Assembly: GCA_033439265.1 (NCBI GenBank)
Contig: JAVTVX010000031.1
Coordinates: 13,553,001 to 13,617,000 of the forward strand
DNA: 64,000 nucleotides
Reading direction: 5' to 3'
Source: Dillenia suffruticosa
Lineage: Eukaryota; Streptophyta; Magnoliopsida; Dilleniales; Dilleniaceae
In this document: piece after piece, positions 22,996 through 35,100 of the stretch
Numbering within the stretch: the stretch's first letter is position 1
Layout: each line of letters begins with the position of its first letter
Position numbers and translations under genes: made by a program
Notes under the pieces: model-generated
Databases searched by the model: none
Told to the model about the DNA's origin: nothing
What the model saw: only the letters and a program-made list of their open reading frames with translations

Positions 22996-23919
22996 CACAA
23001 ATTTTTAGTATTTACATGCCATTATTGACAATATATTTGTAATATATAAAAATGGAAAAAACATAATTTAAATTTTAAAAAAGCTTGATGCTTTTGACAA
23101 TCCCGTTTGCACTTCCTTATCACTCCACATGATTAACATAATATGTCTATTAGAAAATGAGTTTATATTTAATGGATTGACTGTGCACAGCTTTTCTTAT
23201 TATTGATGTGCAAAAAGAACTCTATCAAGGAATTTTTATAAATTCTAATTAAAATATTTAATTAATTAAACGAAAATGATTCGATATGACTTTAGAGTAT
23301 GAATACGGATCATTATGATTAATATTAAAAAGAAAATTATTCAATTCATTGTCAATAACGATATTAATTGATAAAAATTTTATAACATTTGATCGCAAAT
23401 TGTTAATAATATTTTAAAAATATATGATCGTTAAATATTATCGATTCAAACCTGTGAATTTTTTCTTTTACGGTTTCAATATTTAAAATTCAATAATTTT
23501 TGAATTATATAACCATTTATTGAATTTCAATAATAAGTAGAGTTGATTGTTGTCATTTAAAAAAAAAAAAAAGAAATTCAACAATTTGTTTTTTCGTCGC
23601 TAATTTTCTCTCGCTGATATCCTGTTTTCTTGTAGTGGTTGTTTTTTCCACTTTATTGGTTGTTTGTGCTTTGACTCCACATGAAATTACATCGAAAAAA
23701 AAAAAAAAAAAAACTATACCATCTCTAGCATATTGAAGAAATAAAAGAAAATAAAGAGGGGCCACAAAGGAGCAATAAAAAGAAAAAAGAAAAAATGCAA
23801 TGGATATATCTCGAAGAGAATAATCTAAAACCAATATTATTCAAATAAATATTAAAAATTACATAAATTACAAAATGATTTGGTGAATTGCTGAACCTAT
23901 CGATAAATAATAAAACAAA
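22996..23919. other. AT-rich intergenic DNA
   Basis: Very AT-rich with A runs at 23558-23572 and 23696-23712. The minus-strand frame at 23553-23834 is phenylalanine-rich low-complexity translation and is not accepted. No feature recognised. Confidence 0.5.
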
Positions 23920-24345
23920 TTATTCTAAAATTCTAAAAAGGATTATTACATCCTTTGGGTTTCGTTGGCCATGGTAATTTTTTTCCACTTGCAAAATCTC
24001 TTGCCTTCTTTCTTGCTCAGATAAGAGTGAGAGTCCTGCAAGCACTTCCATTGTCCTCCCCTCGAGCACAACTTTCGTAAAGGATTACTACAAAAGTTAA
24101 AAACAAATAATCATCGACGAATTCAAAAAAGAGAGAGAATACAGAAAGAGAAAGAGATTTTCGATCCGTGAAAAAAGCAATACAGACCTTGGAAAATTGA
24201 TTATCTGATCTGAATGAAAAAATCGATTTATGTTCCTTGTTTTCTTCCTTCTCCTCTTTCTTTTGAACCAGAAAAGAAGTTTGATGTTTGAAATCATTTC
24301 TGGAAGAATCCAGACTGGGTTTTTTGCACTACAGGAGAGACCATG
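23920..24345 (-). pseudogene. Possible truncated 5' end of a gene (leader, 100-bp intron, 43-codon start)
   Basis: Minus strand. A leader segment (about 24345-24188) rich in TTCTTTT and CT words ends at CCAAG|GTCTGT. A 100-bp T-rich intron (24187-24088) ends TTTTTAACTTTTGTAG. The next exon carries GGACAATGG with ATG at 24051-24049. The frame reads MEVLAGLSLLSEQERR, continues QEILQVEKNYHGQRNPKD, and stops at 23920-23922 after 43 codons. The coding part looks genuine up to about residue 34 and then runs into AT-rich DNA, as if truncated. The family is not recognised. It could be a gene remnant, a captured fragment, or a small peptide gene. Confidence 0.35.
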
Positions 24346-25565
24346 AGGGATGAGAACTCATGCAACACTCTATTTGTAGACTTCTCACCCCTCGGCACCC
24401 TGTAGTAGATTAAATCTTAACCGTCTATATTTGATCTCACCAATTCTATGATATTTAGTTGCCAAACTTAACCACACATTTGTATCTAAACCATTATCAT
24501 TGGTAGAAGTAAGCAAACCATGGAAATTATATATTTTTTTTATATACTATAATTTATAAAGTGTTACTCTAATTAATTTGCCTTGATAAATAATACTTTT
24601 GTCTAGTGATATTGATAATATAATCGTTTATAAATTATTATTAATTTGTATTTTACACTTTTCTTAGAAGAATAATCAATTTTTTCTTTGGTTGTATCTT
24701 TCGTATCTATTATCGTTGCGAGTCGCTTGTCACTTGCAACATACTCCTTGCTGGGAGATCGAAGCTTCAGAGTCAAATTATTTTAAAATACTGTTATTAT
24801 AAATTCAACGGTTTTTAACGATAGTATTTCTTTAAAATATTATTGTTATCAAATATATCAAAATCTTTTATCGTTATACGGAGAGAACAAATTTGAGTAT
24901 TAGTATTAAATCTAATTTATTTCGCTATTATATGAAAGATGGTGGTTCATACCATACACTTTTAATGAGTAGATTTTTTATTTAAAAAAATAAATAAAAT
25001 GCTCTCATCCTTTGCCTCGCATATGTTAAAATTATTGAGTATGTAAGAGTTTCATGACAAAAAAAAAAAAAAAACCTATATTCATAAATAACAAAAAATT
25101 ATGAGAGATGCTATATAGCTAACTTATGTTGCACGAAAACGGAAAAAGATATAAAATGATACGAAAAACTTACGCACTTTGTAAGAATACAGAAAATGAA
25201 AAATAGTAAACCGTGTAAATATAAAAAATATAAGGATTTTTATATAAATATTAATTATTTTATAGAAATAACATAATAATTATCTTTTATAATAAGAATT
25301 TAAAATGATTAAATATGTAATTATTAATTATAAGAAAAATAACATAAAAAATAAACTTATAATTAAATAATTAAATAATTTATTATATACAGAAAAATGC
25401 ATAAATATAAAAAAAAAAACTAAATTATTCTCTCTCTCTCTCTCCCTTTCTCTCTCTTTTATAATTATAAAAATGTGTAAATATGTTAAAATTATGTGTA
25501 AATAACTATCTTTTATAATTTTATTTTCCTCCAGACAAGATTGCAATATCCCAAAACTAAATCAT

Positions 25566-25569
<4 letters not shown>
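24346..25569. other. AT-rich intergenic DNA
   Basis: Extremely AT-rich, with a T run on the minus strand (A run 25060-25074) and a short CT tract (25432-25460). No gene or dated element recognised. Confidence 0.5.

Positions 25570-25661
<92 letters not shown>
25570..25661. repeat. (TC)46 microsatellite
   Basis: An uninterrupted dinucleotide tract of 92 bp, sitting just outside copy 2 of the segmental duplication; copy 1 has no counterpart. Likely length-polymorphic. Confidence 0.95.
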
Positions 25662-25664
<3 letters not shown>

Positions 25665-25689
25665 ATGATCGTGACACAGCGTTGCTAGG

Positions 25690-26972
25690 GAATATTAAAT
25701 AAATTATGCCTTAAACCAATAATTTTCTCTCATTCATTATTTGGGACTCACTCCGATAATTATCTCATAATCAAAAGTTTACTTTTCGATTCAACTCACT
25801 TTCTTTATATGTTGAATACAATGATATTGCATCAATTAATCACTCAAAAAATATTAATTTACAAATTTAGAATTATTGTAAGAAAACTTTTTGAAAATGA
25901 TTCATTTTTTTTTTTGTGTATAATGCATTTGACTTTATTGAATAATCATAAAAGAAATGAGTTATTGAATGAATATAATTTTTTTTTCTTTCTCTCAACA
26001 AATGTGTTCTTTAAGCAGTTTTGAATTTAATATCTCCTTCGAAAAATCAATATATTAGTATTTTTCACATTTTAATTTTATTTTACATGATAATAATATT
26101 GTCGAATACAACAACCTAAGTCTTAAACCTATCATTTGGGGTCGATTATTTGAGAGACAAGTGCCAACTTTTGATGCCACGTGGCAACTCAATCTTTTTT
26201 TTTCAATTGTACATTATGATAATTTATTCAATAGATTGAATGTGTGTTTAAATGCCCATATAGAAAAAAAAAATTAGTAATATTCATTTGATTAATGCAA
26301 TGCTTCAAAGATCATAATAAGTTAAAAAAAAAAAAAAACACACACACACACACACAGCCATTGTACCGGTGGAAGCACTGCATAGACATTGAATAGACAT
26401 GAAGGAGTGTTCAAAGCTCTCTATTTTCATCGACGATCAATTAATTTAGTAGAATGTGATAGATTTTTTAATTAATATTATGACTTTGACTCATAATTTG
26501 GGTATATAACAGATTATATTAGGAGAGTAACCCCTTAAATGAGTCACTTTAAATTTTAAATCGGATTAATCGGAACATAACTCTGAATACCGATTTGTAT
26601 AATAAAAAAAAAAACTCTCTATTTTCACCTACTTGTCAAGTTTGAAAATTCATATAATAAAAGCATAAAATCACGACTAAATTCTTCTATAAAAATATTT
26701 ATTTGTTTGGATGATATGATTTTATTTTCTTGACAAACGTAGCATCAATGCAACATTATAGAGATTTTATCGACAATCCGCTGTTCTTTGCTGAGGATTG
26801 AACCTTAAATGTGTTGTGGGCAATATATAATTATTAATAGAATATTATACACAAATATGTGCCTATACACACACACACACGCACATATACATACATACTA
26901 CAAAAGGATTGAATCTCAAAGATTTTATAAGGAACATTGAAAATTAATATAAATGTTATTTTATAAAAGGAG
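25690..26972. repeat. Segmental duplication, copy 2
   Basis: Second copy of 21425-22995, in the same orientation, starting near TTAAATAAATTATGCCTTAAACC. It lacks the 85-bp insert of copy 1 but carries a private SINE (26431-26614), and another SINE (26982-27131) landed at its right edge. A (CA)n tract lies near 26338-26356. Confidence 0.7.
26417..26628 (+). mobile_element. SINE, family B, with 14-bp TSD
   Basis: Body 26431-26614, flanked by CTCTCTATTTTCAT (26417-26430) and CTCTCTATTTTCAC (26615-26628). Copy 1 of the duplication has the empty site (GGCTCTCTATTTTCACC near 22480), which proves insertion. The head has a decayed A box (TAATTTAGTAGAATG) and B box (CTTTGACTC). The body contains AGATTATATTAGGAG and GATTAATCGGAA, and the tail has about 11 A. 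A related copy in inverse orientation lies at about 43385-43560. Confidence 0.75.
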
Positions 26973-27149
26973 TGAATTTTTGAGTTGAGTGGTCGGACAT
27001 TCTAGACGTCTCAGTTTGACCTCCTAAAAATGACAAAAAATGATTTGAGAGAGTCAATCTCTAAAATGGGCACCAAAGTTCTTAAACCGAATTAGTCGGA
27101 TAAATCCCATACGTCGTTGGTGAAAAAAAAAATAAAAGGAATGAAAATT
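26963..27149 (+). mobile_element. SINE, family A, with TSD
   Basis: Body 26982-27131, flanked by ATAAAAGGAGTGAATTTTT (26963-26981) and ATAAAAGGAATGAAAATT (27132-27149). The head GTTGAGTGGTCGGAC resembles an A box and AGTTTGACCTCC a B box. The body has GAGAGAGTCAATCTCTAAAA and CCGAATTAGTCGGATAAAT and ends in poly(A). A second family member with its own TSD is at 54880-55086. Confidence 0.7.
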
Positions 27150-27306
27150 CCGTGGGATGTGCACTGCTGAATAGGAGAATGTGTTTTCCTCATCAATAAA
27201 CCTGTGCTGTGGGCAGCTGGGGATATGTTCTAGCATAGTGTGTTGGCATTTTCCGTTGTATGCCATATGTTTCTCCACTTTAACATTTATGCTCTTATGC
27301 AGCGAG

Positions 27307-27363
27307 GAGTAACAATGGCGTATTTAGATCAAAAAAAAAATAAAAAGAGTAACAATGGCGTAT
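27307..27363 (+). mobile_element. 23-bp poly(A)-tailed insertion with 17-bp TSD
   Basis: GAGTAACAATGGCGTAT is repeated exactly at 27307-27323 and 27347-27363. Between them lies only TTAGATC followed by (A)10TAAAAA. This is the structure expected of an extremely 5'-truncated retroposon (LINE or SINE tail). Confidence 0.6.
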
Positions 27364-27469
27364 ACTGCAGACACATCGAGGACAAGTGTGGATTATCCTG
27401 CAGCTTCTGGCTAAGAAGCTAGAGTTGAAATGGATTTGATGGTTTCTGAAATCCCTGCATCTAAAGACC

Positions 27470-28686
27470 CCAATTTTGGAACATTTGGAATAAGTTATGG
27501 TTCTCTATCCTGTTTCTAGCTTTTGCAAGATCCAATTTCTGTGGGGCAGCTGCTGAGGAGAAAAGAAAGGTGCATCTTGTGAAGTGGAAAGAGGTTTGTG
27601 CTTCCAAAGAAGAAGGGGGCTTGGGAAGCACGAGGGATTGCAACGCTACTTTTATGGCAAAGCTAGGGTGAAGAATTTTGAAGAATGATGAATTTCTCTG
27701 GTGCAAGATCCTTAGGAGTAAATACCTGAATGGAGAAGACTTACTAGCCTACAGAAAAAGAGACAGCAGTTCGACAATCTGCAGAGGAATATGTAACAGT
27801 AAAGCGTGCTTATCGAAAGATCTTAAATGGAAGTTGGTAGAGTTCTGGGGAGAAGGAGTGGTTAAAGGAGGGAATCTCTCCAGTTCAGAATTCACCTCTG
27901 GTGGAGAAGGAACTAACATTCATGTTCACTTTGTGGGCCATTTGGAAGTCTAGATGCAACCTAGTCCATAACAAGGGTTTGGAGCACCCTCAGCTGCTTG
28001 CCAACAAAGTTAAAAGCATGTTACAAATTGGTATGGGTCACTACTTTAGGAGAAATAGCAGACCACAGGAAATCATAGTCAAATGGGAGTGTCTTACTAA
28101 ACTCAATGTTGACAATGCCGTGGATCTGAAGAATAGAAGGGCGCGGGCGCAGGAGGGCTCTTTAGAAACAATAAAGGAGATTGGATTCATAGTTACCGGA
28201 TAAATGTAGGCAGTACTGATGGTAATATGGCGGAGTTTTGGAATTTGAAGGAAGGCTTCCTCTTGGCATGCAAAAGAATCTTCTGTATCTTGGAGGTCGA
28301 GAGTGATTCCTTGAGTTTAGTTAGGGGTAATGGTGGAGTGGGGGTTAATCATCCTTGGAAGTACATGATAAATGACTGCAGAGCCCTTATGGAGGAGCGT
28401 GGTGTCCAAAAAATTAACTATATTTACAGGGAAGCGAATAAGAGCGCTGATAAGTTGGCAGGTCTGGAGAAAGAGGTTGATACTAGCTGTCATGAGCTCA
28501 GAAGCCCCCTAGAAGCTTTAATAGAGTTGCTGCGTATGGATGCTAGCGGTGCTTCGTGGGTTAGAAGGAAGGGGTCCCTTGCCGTGTGCACTAATTCCCC
28601 CCTAAGTGTCATCTGAGTTTCCTTCTTTGTTTTTTCTTTATTTGTTTTTGCTTTCTATCTCCTTTCTACAAAAAAAAAAAAAAAAA
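27470..28686 (+). pseudogene. 5'-truncated LINE: reverse transcriptase tail plus RNase H, decayed
   Basis: Translated pieces in shifting frames give KIQFLWG (about 27525), HLVKWKEVCASKEEGGLGS (zf-RVT-like region downstream of RT), LWCKILRSKYLNGEDL, then LWAIWKSRCNLVHNKG (about 27925), WECLTKLNVD (about 28085), and a clear RNase H C-terminal half (about 28227-28500) with LEVESDSLSLV, DCRALME and IYREANKSADKLA. Stops and frameshifts separate them. Order and wording match plant L1-type LINEs annotated as putative ribonuclease H proteins. A poly(A) run (28669-28686) closes the element. Endonuclease and RT core are absent. Confidence 0.85.
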
Positions 28687-28689
28687 GAT

Positions 28690-30430
28690 CCAAGCTCTAA
28701 TGTAACATTATTGTTGTGGAGAGGTCAAGTGTAAGCCAAAAATAACCTAAATTAAAAAAAAATTCTTAAAAAATCCAATAAAAGAATTCTGAAAATAATC
28801 CAGAACGGTGAGTGTTGAACTCTCAATCAATATTATCGAGTGTTTAACACTCGTCCAACACTGTTGGTCGAGAGTTCAATACTGGACCAATGTGTTCCCT
28901 CCCAAAGAATAACTCTACACCACCACAAAACCAGAACCCTACCACTACAAACCAAACTCATATCCAAACTCAACAAAACCCAACAAATTCATATCCAACT
29001 CAAAGTTCAATTTTCGTACACCAATTTATATCTAACCTCGTATCCAAATCAAAGCCATCCAAATTCATATCTAACCAAACCTCTCATCAACACAGTATAA
29101 CAAAACCAACAAACAAAATAAAACAATTCATAATACAATAATCAGTAAAATAAAATATGATTTTCATTAATATAACAAAATACACAAAATACAAATTACA
29201 CGAAATTCGACGTCTTCTTCTTCTTCTACTATAATCCCTAACACCAATAACTGGTCTATCATCTACACTATGATCATAAAATACAAGACTAAGATCATCG
29301 GAAAGGTCCTATTTCATCGTGTTGAGGGTCCGAAAAAACTGGTTGTGGGTTATGACGCTCAAAATGGTGGGTTATTTCCCGAATCTTTTTTTTTTTTTTT
29401 TTGCAGGGATTTTTTTTTTTTAATTTAAGTTATTTCTGTACTTGGCTCGCCAAATGTAAGAAAAGCGTCTCATTTAAATCTTAATTTGATGACTGGTACT
29501 TGATTTATGCTGAATTTAATGCGGTGACTGCATGCCAGGTTAAACGAGTTTGTTTTCTTCCCAAGACTGCTAGGGGAGAAAATAAGTAGTCAGGTGAGGT
29601 TTGGACGGGCATTTGTGATTTATCAATAACATATGAAACATGGCCACTGATATGGACAGGTGACATGGATATCAAGATATACTAGACCTTTTGTAAATTA
29701 ATGTATAGGCACTGATTTTGAAACATTAAAATTATAAGTACTTACGTTTGAATTGTCATTTAAAGTGTGTTTTACACTTGTGTAAGAAGTGTCTGATCGG
29801 AGTAAACCCATACAGACTCCAAAATGTTCAATGAATATTAGCGTCGAATAAGTATTCCCTAAATGTCCAATTTAGTGCAGGTGTCAGAAGGCATCCGACT
29901 AGAACACTTATTTTGAAATGTCCAGGCTTCGTAGGTCAGAAAAGCTATGCTTTCCAATCATCTGTATATTGGGTTTGTTTTGTAGTTTATACGTCCTTTA
30001 TACCCCAGTTCCCCCCTCACATGCATTCCAGAGCTGCTACATATCCCCCTGCACAGCAGGCACAGGTTCCAACTTTTTGCCAGGACTATGCATTCAATTT
30101 GTTGTACCATGCTTGTTCTTTAAATGATATGAACTCTTCATAGTTGCACATTTCTGCGAACACCCCACAGTAAACACAAGATAATTAGGTTTGAATTGCC
30201 AACATGGGGTTCGTTGAGTTGAAAATCTGTTTATTCAAATGATTTGAATCTCATTTTCAATCATGGTCCATTAGCGTAAGAATTTGGTTCATGCCAGTCC
30301 TTACTGTATAATGCTTAACTTTGTTGTCAATGCTACGACTCCTTTAAAAGTGCACTAGAAAGCATTCGGCAATATTAGCACAGCCCAAGGCACAGAAAGA
30401 TCAGGCTTCAAATATAAATTCCAGAAGGCA
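28690..30430. other. Intergenic DNA with hairpins and a simple repeat
   Basis: Contains a nested inverted repeat (28812-28881), an ATATCCAA(A)CTCA-type low-complexity stretch (28945-29075), a CTTCTT tract (29212-29226), and T runs (29385-29420). A short plus-strand frame at 29913-30143 contains proline-rich PQFPPHMHSRAATYPPAQQA, which might be an exon remnant, but no family or splice context supports it. Confidence 0.4.
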
Positions 30431-33400
30431 GCGGTCTTAGTTTAAGGTAAAAATTGACATGAATTTAGCCTTTGGGTTAAATAGATATCATACCTCCTGT
30501 TTTGGGATCAATAATAAAGCATTAACAGGACCAAAATATCACATCCGCTCTGAAAAATGCACTTTGCTAATAACCTCTGTTTTCTTCTGAGAATCTACAT
30601 AAACACACAAAATGAACATTTGCCAGGTTCTAACAGTCATGGTTCTACAACGCCCTTGTCCAAAAATATCACTAATGACAGTAGAAAACTTAAGACCAAT
30701 CCTCCAGGCCACGGTCAAGAGACCTAATTGATCCTCCATAGGGAAAAAATACCCTTCACTGTCAGGGGAGATCTAATGTACAAAGATATCTTATTCATTT
30801 GAAGGTAAAAACAATTCTGAAAAGTTCAACTGCTATCTTCAGCCTTGCACTATGTCAATGCTATACAAATATTGCAAAAATAAAATGTGCAAAAAGAATC
30901 AATATATGACCAACAAGAAGAAGTTGCCAACAAAATCTCTACATGATTGCTTGCAACTGTATTAGGTGCAGCAAAAAGGAAGGTATCACACTATATAAAA
31001 CTGGTTTTCCTTTAATACACCTTCCAGTGCAGTGCCAAACAAACAACAGAACAAAAACAAACACCGAAGAAAAGTACAACAATCTAAGGAGGAAATTGCC
31101 TCTGCTGCTGGTTAGTTTAGTGAAAAAGAATGTTAATAATGAGATCCAATAGATTGGTTAGAAACATAAATGAATTAAATAGCAACACAATTACCAATTT
31201 AATTTTCCTTACCTAAAAATTTCCACAGTCAGAAGCCAAATCCCTTAAAATCTTCAATTAACCTGCAATAAGGCATGGAAAATTTAAACAGCAATATATG
31301 ATCTCATTTCAGTGGATTATGTCATGACAAGTGGCAACTTCAGCTGGTAATTAAAGACTCAATAAACCCCATGGGCCACCAACCACCACCCTTCATGAAT
31401 TCAATTATCTTCTCAGAACCTTAGTCTCCTAAACAGTCCGCATTTTGACTAATTCCATCCTGTTAGCCCTATGCCTGCCTAAGTGGGTATTCAGCTGACA
31501 AGAATCGGAGAATCACCCTTTGATCTATTGAACCATGAAAGGTCCAGTATGAGTATATCTCAAGAATATAAGTTGCACTCAAACTAGCTCCATAGAAGTT
31601 GCATTCTTGAAACAGATACATCAATGGTTTTACCTAAGCTTTTAGTACACTAGTGCAATGAGCAAATAATACTATTTCTGAAGCATCCACAATTTCTCAA
31701 GATGAAGAGAATTGCCCTAGACCATTTTGCTTGTAAGAGTTAGGAGTCTGACTCACTTGTCCATCTACAATTCAGTCTCACCCAGAAAATCCTGAAGCGC
31801 TACCTGATAACAAATATATGGATCATTTACACCACTTGCTCACCTGGGATCTCCCCAAATTTCCTTCAACTACCTTAACATGAATAAACACTAAATAATG
31901 TTGCAGATAAATTGAGCTGCAATCTTATCATCTAAGCTTCACCGGCAGTCATTCACAATCAAAGTTTAAAAACCTTTCACCAATGCAGAAGATAACCAGT
32001 CCATAAATAATTTAGATGTACTCCAAGTCATAAATTCCATCATGATTCTCTGTACATGTCATCTGCCATAGAATAAGGAATTTTCGGTTTATGAAATGCT
32101 TAGCTTGAACTAAGTATGGTTTCCAGCATACCTTCAAAGCTTGGACCTATCAAATAGCCTTCCATTCAAACTTGTACAAAGCACAGTCAACTAAGCTTGT
32201 AGAACTTGGAATTGAATCAGAAGGTGAATTCCAATACATACAATAGTCAAATTCCATAACCAAATGCTCCAACGGAGAACTGCTAGTACATAAGTGGCTT
32301 AATTTTTATCCTTGAGAAACTGTGGTTCGAAAATCACTTGTCTCCCTCTCCATAACATCATCCATACTCTAGTCACTGCATAAACATAAGCTCCTTTACC
32401 TATCAATAAAACTAGAAATAGACCTACTTTCCATACAGAAGCCAATTTTCCTAACGGTGATGCTCTTTACCCCTTTCCCACACTTCACAAGATAGGAGAA
32501 AGAGATTCTAAGTGTGAAATGTCACAGCTTTAAGAAACTCAAAGATTTCAATAGCCAGAAGTTCTGGAAAACTTTCCTAAGAGCCTGAAGCAATCACTAT
32601 TTCTCAAGAGTACCCATACATCAATATCAGTCAAGGTCAAGATATGGAAATCCATATGATGAAACAATAGCACCAGAACATGTTTTTACTTACTAGTAGT
32701 CCTTACTAGGATCAAAACACATGCTTCAGTTCAAGATAAGGAGCAAATATGAAGTTGTTCTCCAACATTTGTGTCATTTAGTATAGTAAGATTATGACAG
32801 ATTCATTATTTCCCATGACGTATCTTACTTTTTGTCAATTTTTCCCAAGAACTTGGAGAAACCCTTGATTACAAAATACAAGCCCTCTAAAACTCATAAA
32901 CACCTGCAATTGTTTGAAATTATGGAAAGATTAGTGTATGTTGTGTCAAGATTGACGACTTACAATGGCATTACATTTAGATAAGATTGTCTCCCTTGTC
33001 TTTGTAGACCAAGTAACAAGGGCCTATAAAGGAACCTGCCCCCTGCATATTCCTAAATATTGGAAATCTAGGCTAATTGATTTTTTTTTTCAATATGAAT
33101 TTCTTCTCAACATTTGCATGTTTTTCAAGGACGTTTCCTCCTCAATGATGTCCTAGTACTACATTCTTTTCTTTCTAACACGAAAGTTCATGTCCAATCA
33201 AAAGAGATACAAAGAAAATGGTAAAATGATCTGCCATCCTCCAATTCAGTCCTGAATCCAGCCGATATTATAAAGCCCGGTTCATTCTCTTAAAGCTCAT
33301 AGAATAACATTATAAGCTTACAATTCACCAACACTAATCAAAGTAAATTATTACTTATGATATATTACATGTGTGAAAGAAAACAAAAACAAAACTATGT

Positions 33401-35100
33401 CCTGGCAAATCTGAAGCCTCATATCCATCCTACATCCTACATGGAATGCTTCTTTCTCACCATTCCAAATTACAAATTCTGCACACAATAACGCTTTAGA
33501 TACCAGGTTGAATACTACAGAAATTTTCAAAGCCTCGGAACAGTGCCTATGAATGAAAGAATAATTTTGTGCAACTAATAAGCAAAAGCTATTATCCCAC
33601 TCTTCAAAGAACCCCCTCTGTGTTTGTAAAACATAATTTCCCTTCTATGTTTACAATTCACCAACATCTATAGTTACTGATTGTAGTTAACTATCTTTGT
33701 AAAGCCCAATTCCCATTTGCAAACAGTTTTGTAGTCGTCATAACCGAAGTAGATTTTCAAAATTCTAGATGCAGAATTTTCCCCTATACTTGAGTTAAAA
33801 TTTGTTATTTGCACTGTTGCTACCAAAAAATTCAACTATATTCCATTATAGACAAGTAAAAAGGAAGAAAAAAAGTTAATAAGATGAATAAAGGCAAATA
33901 ACTTGCCAAAAACAGATAGTTACTGAAACAATGGTCATTCACAAAATTAATAAAAAGTTAACATGAGAGCCAAGGGAAGTAAATGGCAAGAAACACTATA
34001 GGAGACAAAAATGAAATTTGCAGCAGGGTAATCATATTACATAATCACCAAGGATAAACCTGACCACTTATCTTATTCTTGAATTTAGGTTATCAGTTAG
34101 CATCTGCAATTTCAAGAAGTCAAACACAGAACTATCTTCTACAAACCTCTATTACCCTCTTCTTTTATTGGGTTGATGAGGGTGATGCGGAGAGGGGGAT
34201 CAAACCCACAACTGCATGGTTGTGGTGTTCATTACATTACACTCAACCAAATGATTATGGTGAACAACTTCCATATCTAAGACAGTGGTTTTACCAGCTA
34301 CTTGGTGAAAAAGCTCTACAGTACCAATGACATTTTTTTTTTCCCTTTTCTAAATAAAATTCTTCAGTGTTTCCCTAGAACTTCAAATGCACTATACTTG
34401 CCTGCAGATACTGTGCTTGTTCTATACAAATTCCTACAACAATCACAAGAACCGAGACCTTATTTCATTTACCAAGGTTAATTGCTTACCATAATAAGAA
34501 CAAGATTATACCAATCTCAATTTCATTCTTTTATAATTTTTTTTTTATACTCTTTTATCCAAGGAAAATAAAGTATAAATTTTCTTGCAACAAATAGATA
34601 GAACACTACAAGAATCTAGCAGCTGCAAAAGAGAAACAAATTCTATCACCATTCCTATAGTTGGAGAGTCTCATTGTTGAGAAGGAAAAGTATGAGCAGA
34701 TATTGAAATAATTATTACATGCACATAAACAGATGTAGAAAGCACAGGATTCCTCAAGAAGGAAAAAAAAAATCAAGAGAAACCAAAAAGCCAACAAACC
34801 CTGTGAACATGGTTGCACCTTTGACTCTCCAACATGCAGAGTACCAACATTTGCAGCACCTACCTTTGACCACTGTTTTGGGCATAAAACTAATGGAAAT
34901 TTTGAGAAGAGAAGGAAGGCAATGAAGCACCAAGATTAGATTCAATGGTGGCAGAATTTCATGTATAGTTTTTCTTGGATAAGCTCAACCTGGGTTGGAA
35001 AATGAAATCTGGATTGATTTCAAATTTTAGCTTCAAATGGTGAGAGGGAAAAGGGCTGTTAGTTTTGGATATAATCGGCGAGATAGGAGGGGGAATTCTG
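30431..35100. other. Low-copy non-coding DNA, 3' flank of the phosphatase gene
   Basis: Moderately AT-rich, resembling intron or UTR sequence rather than transposon. The end next to 35100 must hold the 3'UTR of the minus-strand phosphatase gene. Minus-strand frames at 30539-30739 and others lack domains. One SINE fragment is inside (34150-34262). No gene can be supported. Confidence 0.45.
34150..34262 (-). mobile_element. tRNA-like SINE fragment
   Basis: On the minus strand TTTGGTTGAGTGTAATG resembles an A box, and GGGTTTGATCCCC about 40 bp downstream is a strong B box. No poly(A) or TSD was identified. An open frame over it is translation of this tRNA-like sequence. Confidence 0.5.

Noticed and set aside
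21425..26972. The two 1.3-1.6 kb direct repeats as LTRs of one retrotransposon
   Set aside because: No PBS, PPT, TSD or gag/pol between them; the intervening DNA is ordinary AT-rich sequence.
34079..34330. 83-codon frame in the phosphatase 3' flank as a small protein gene
   Set aside because: It covers a tRNA-like SINE fragment on the opposite strand; the peptide has no family match I recognise.
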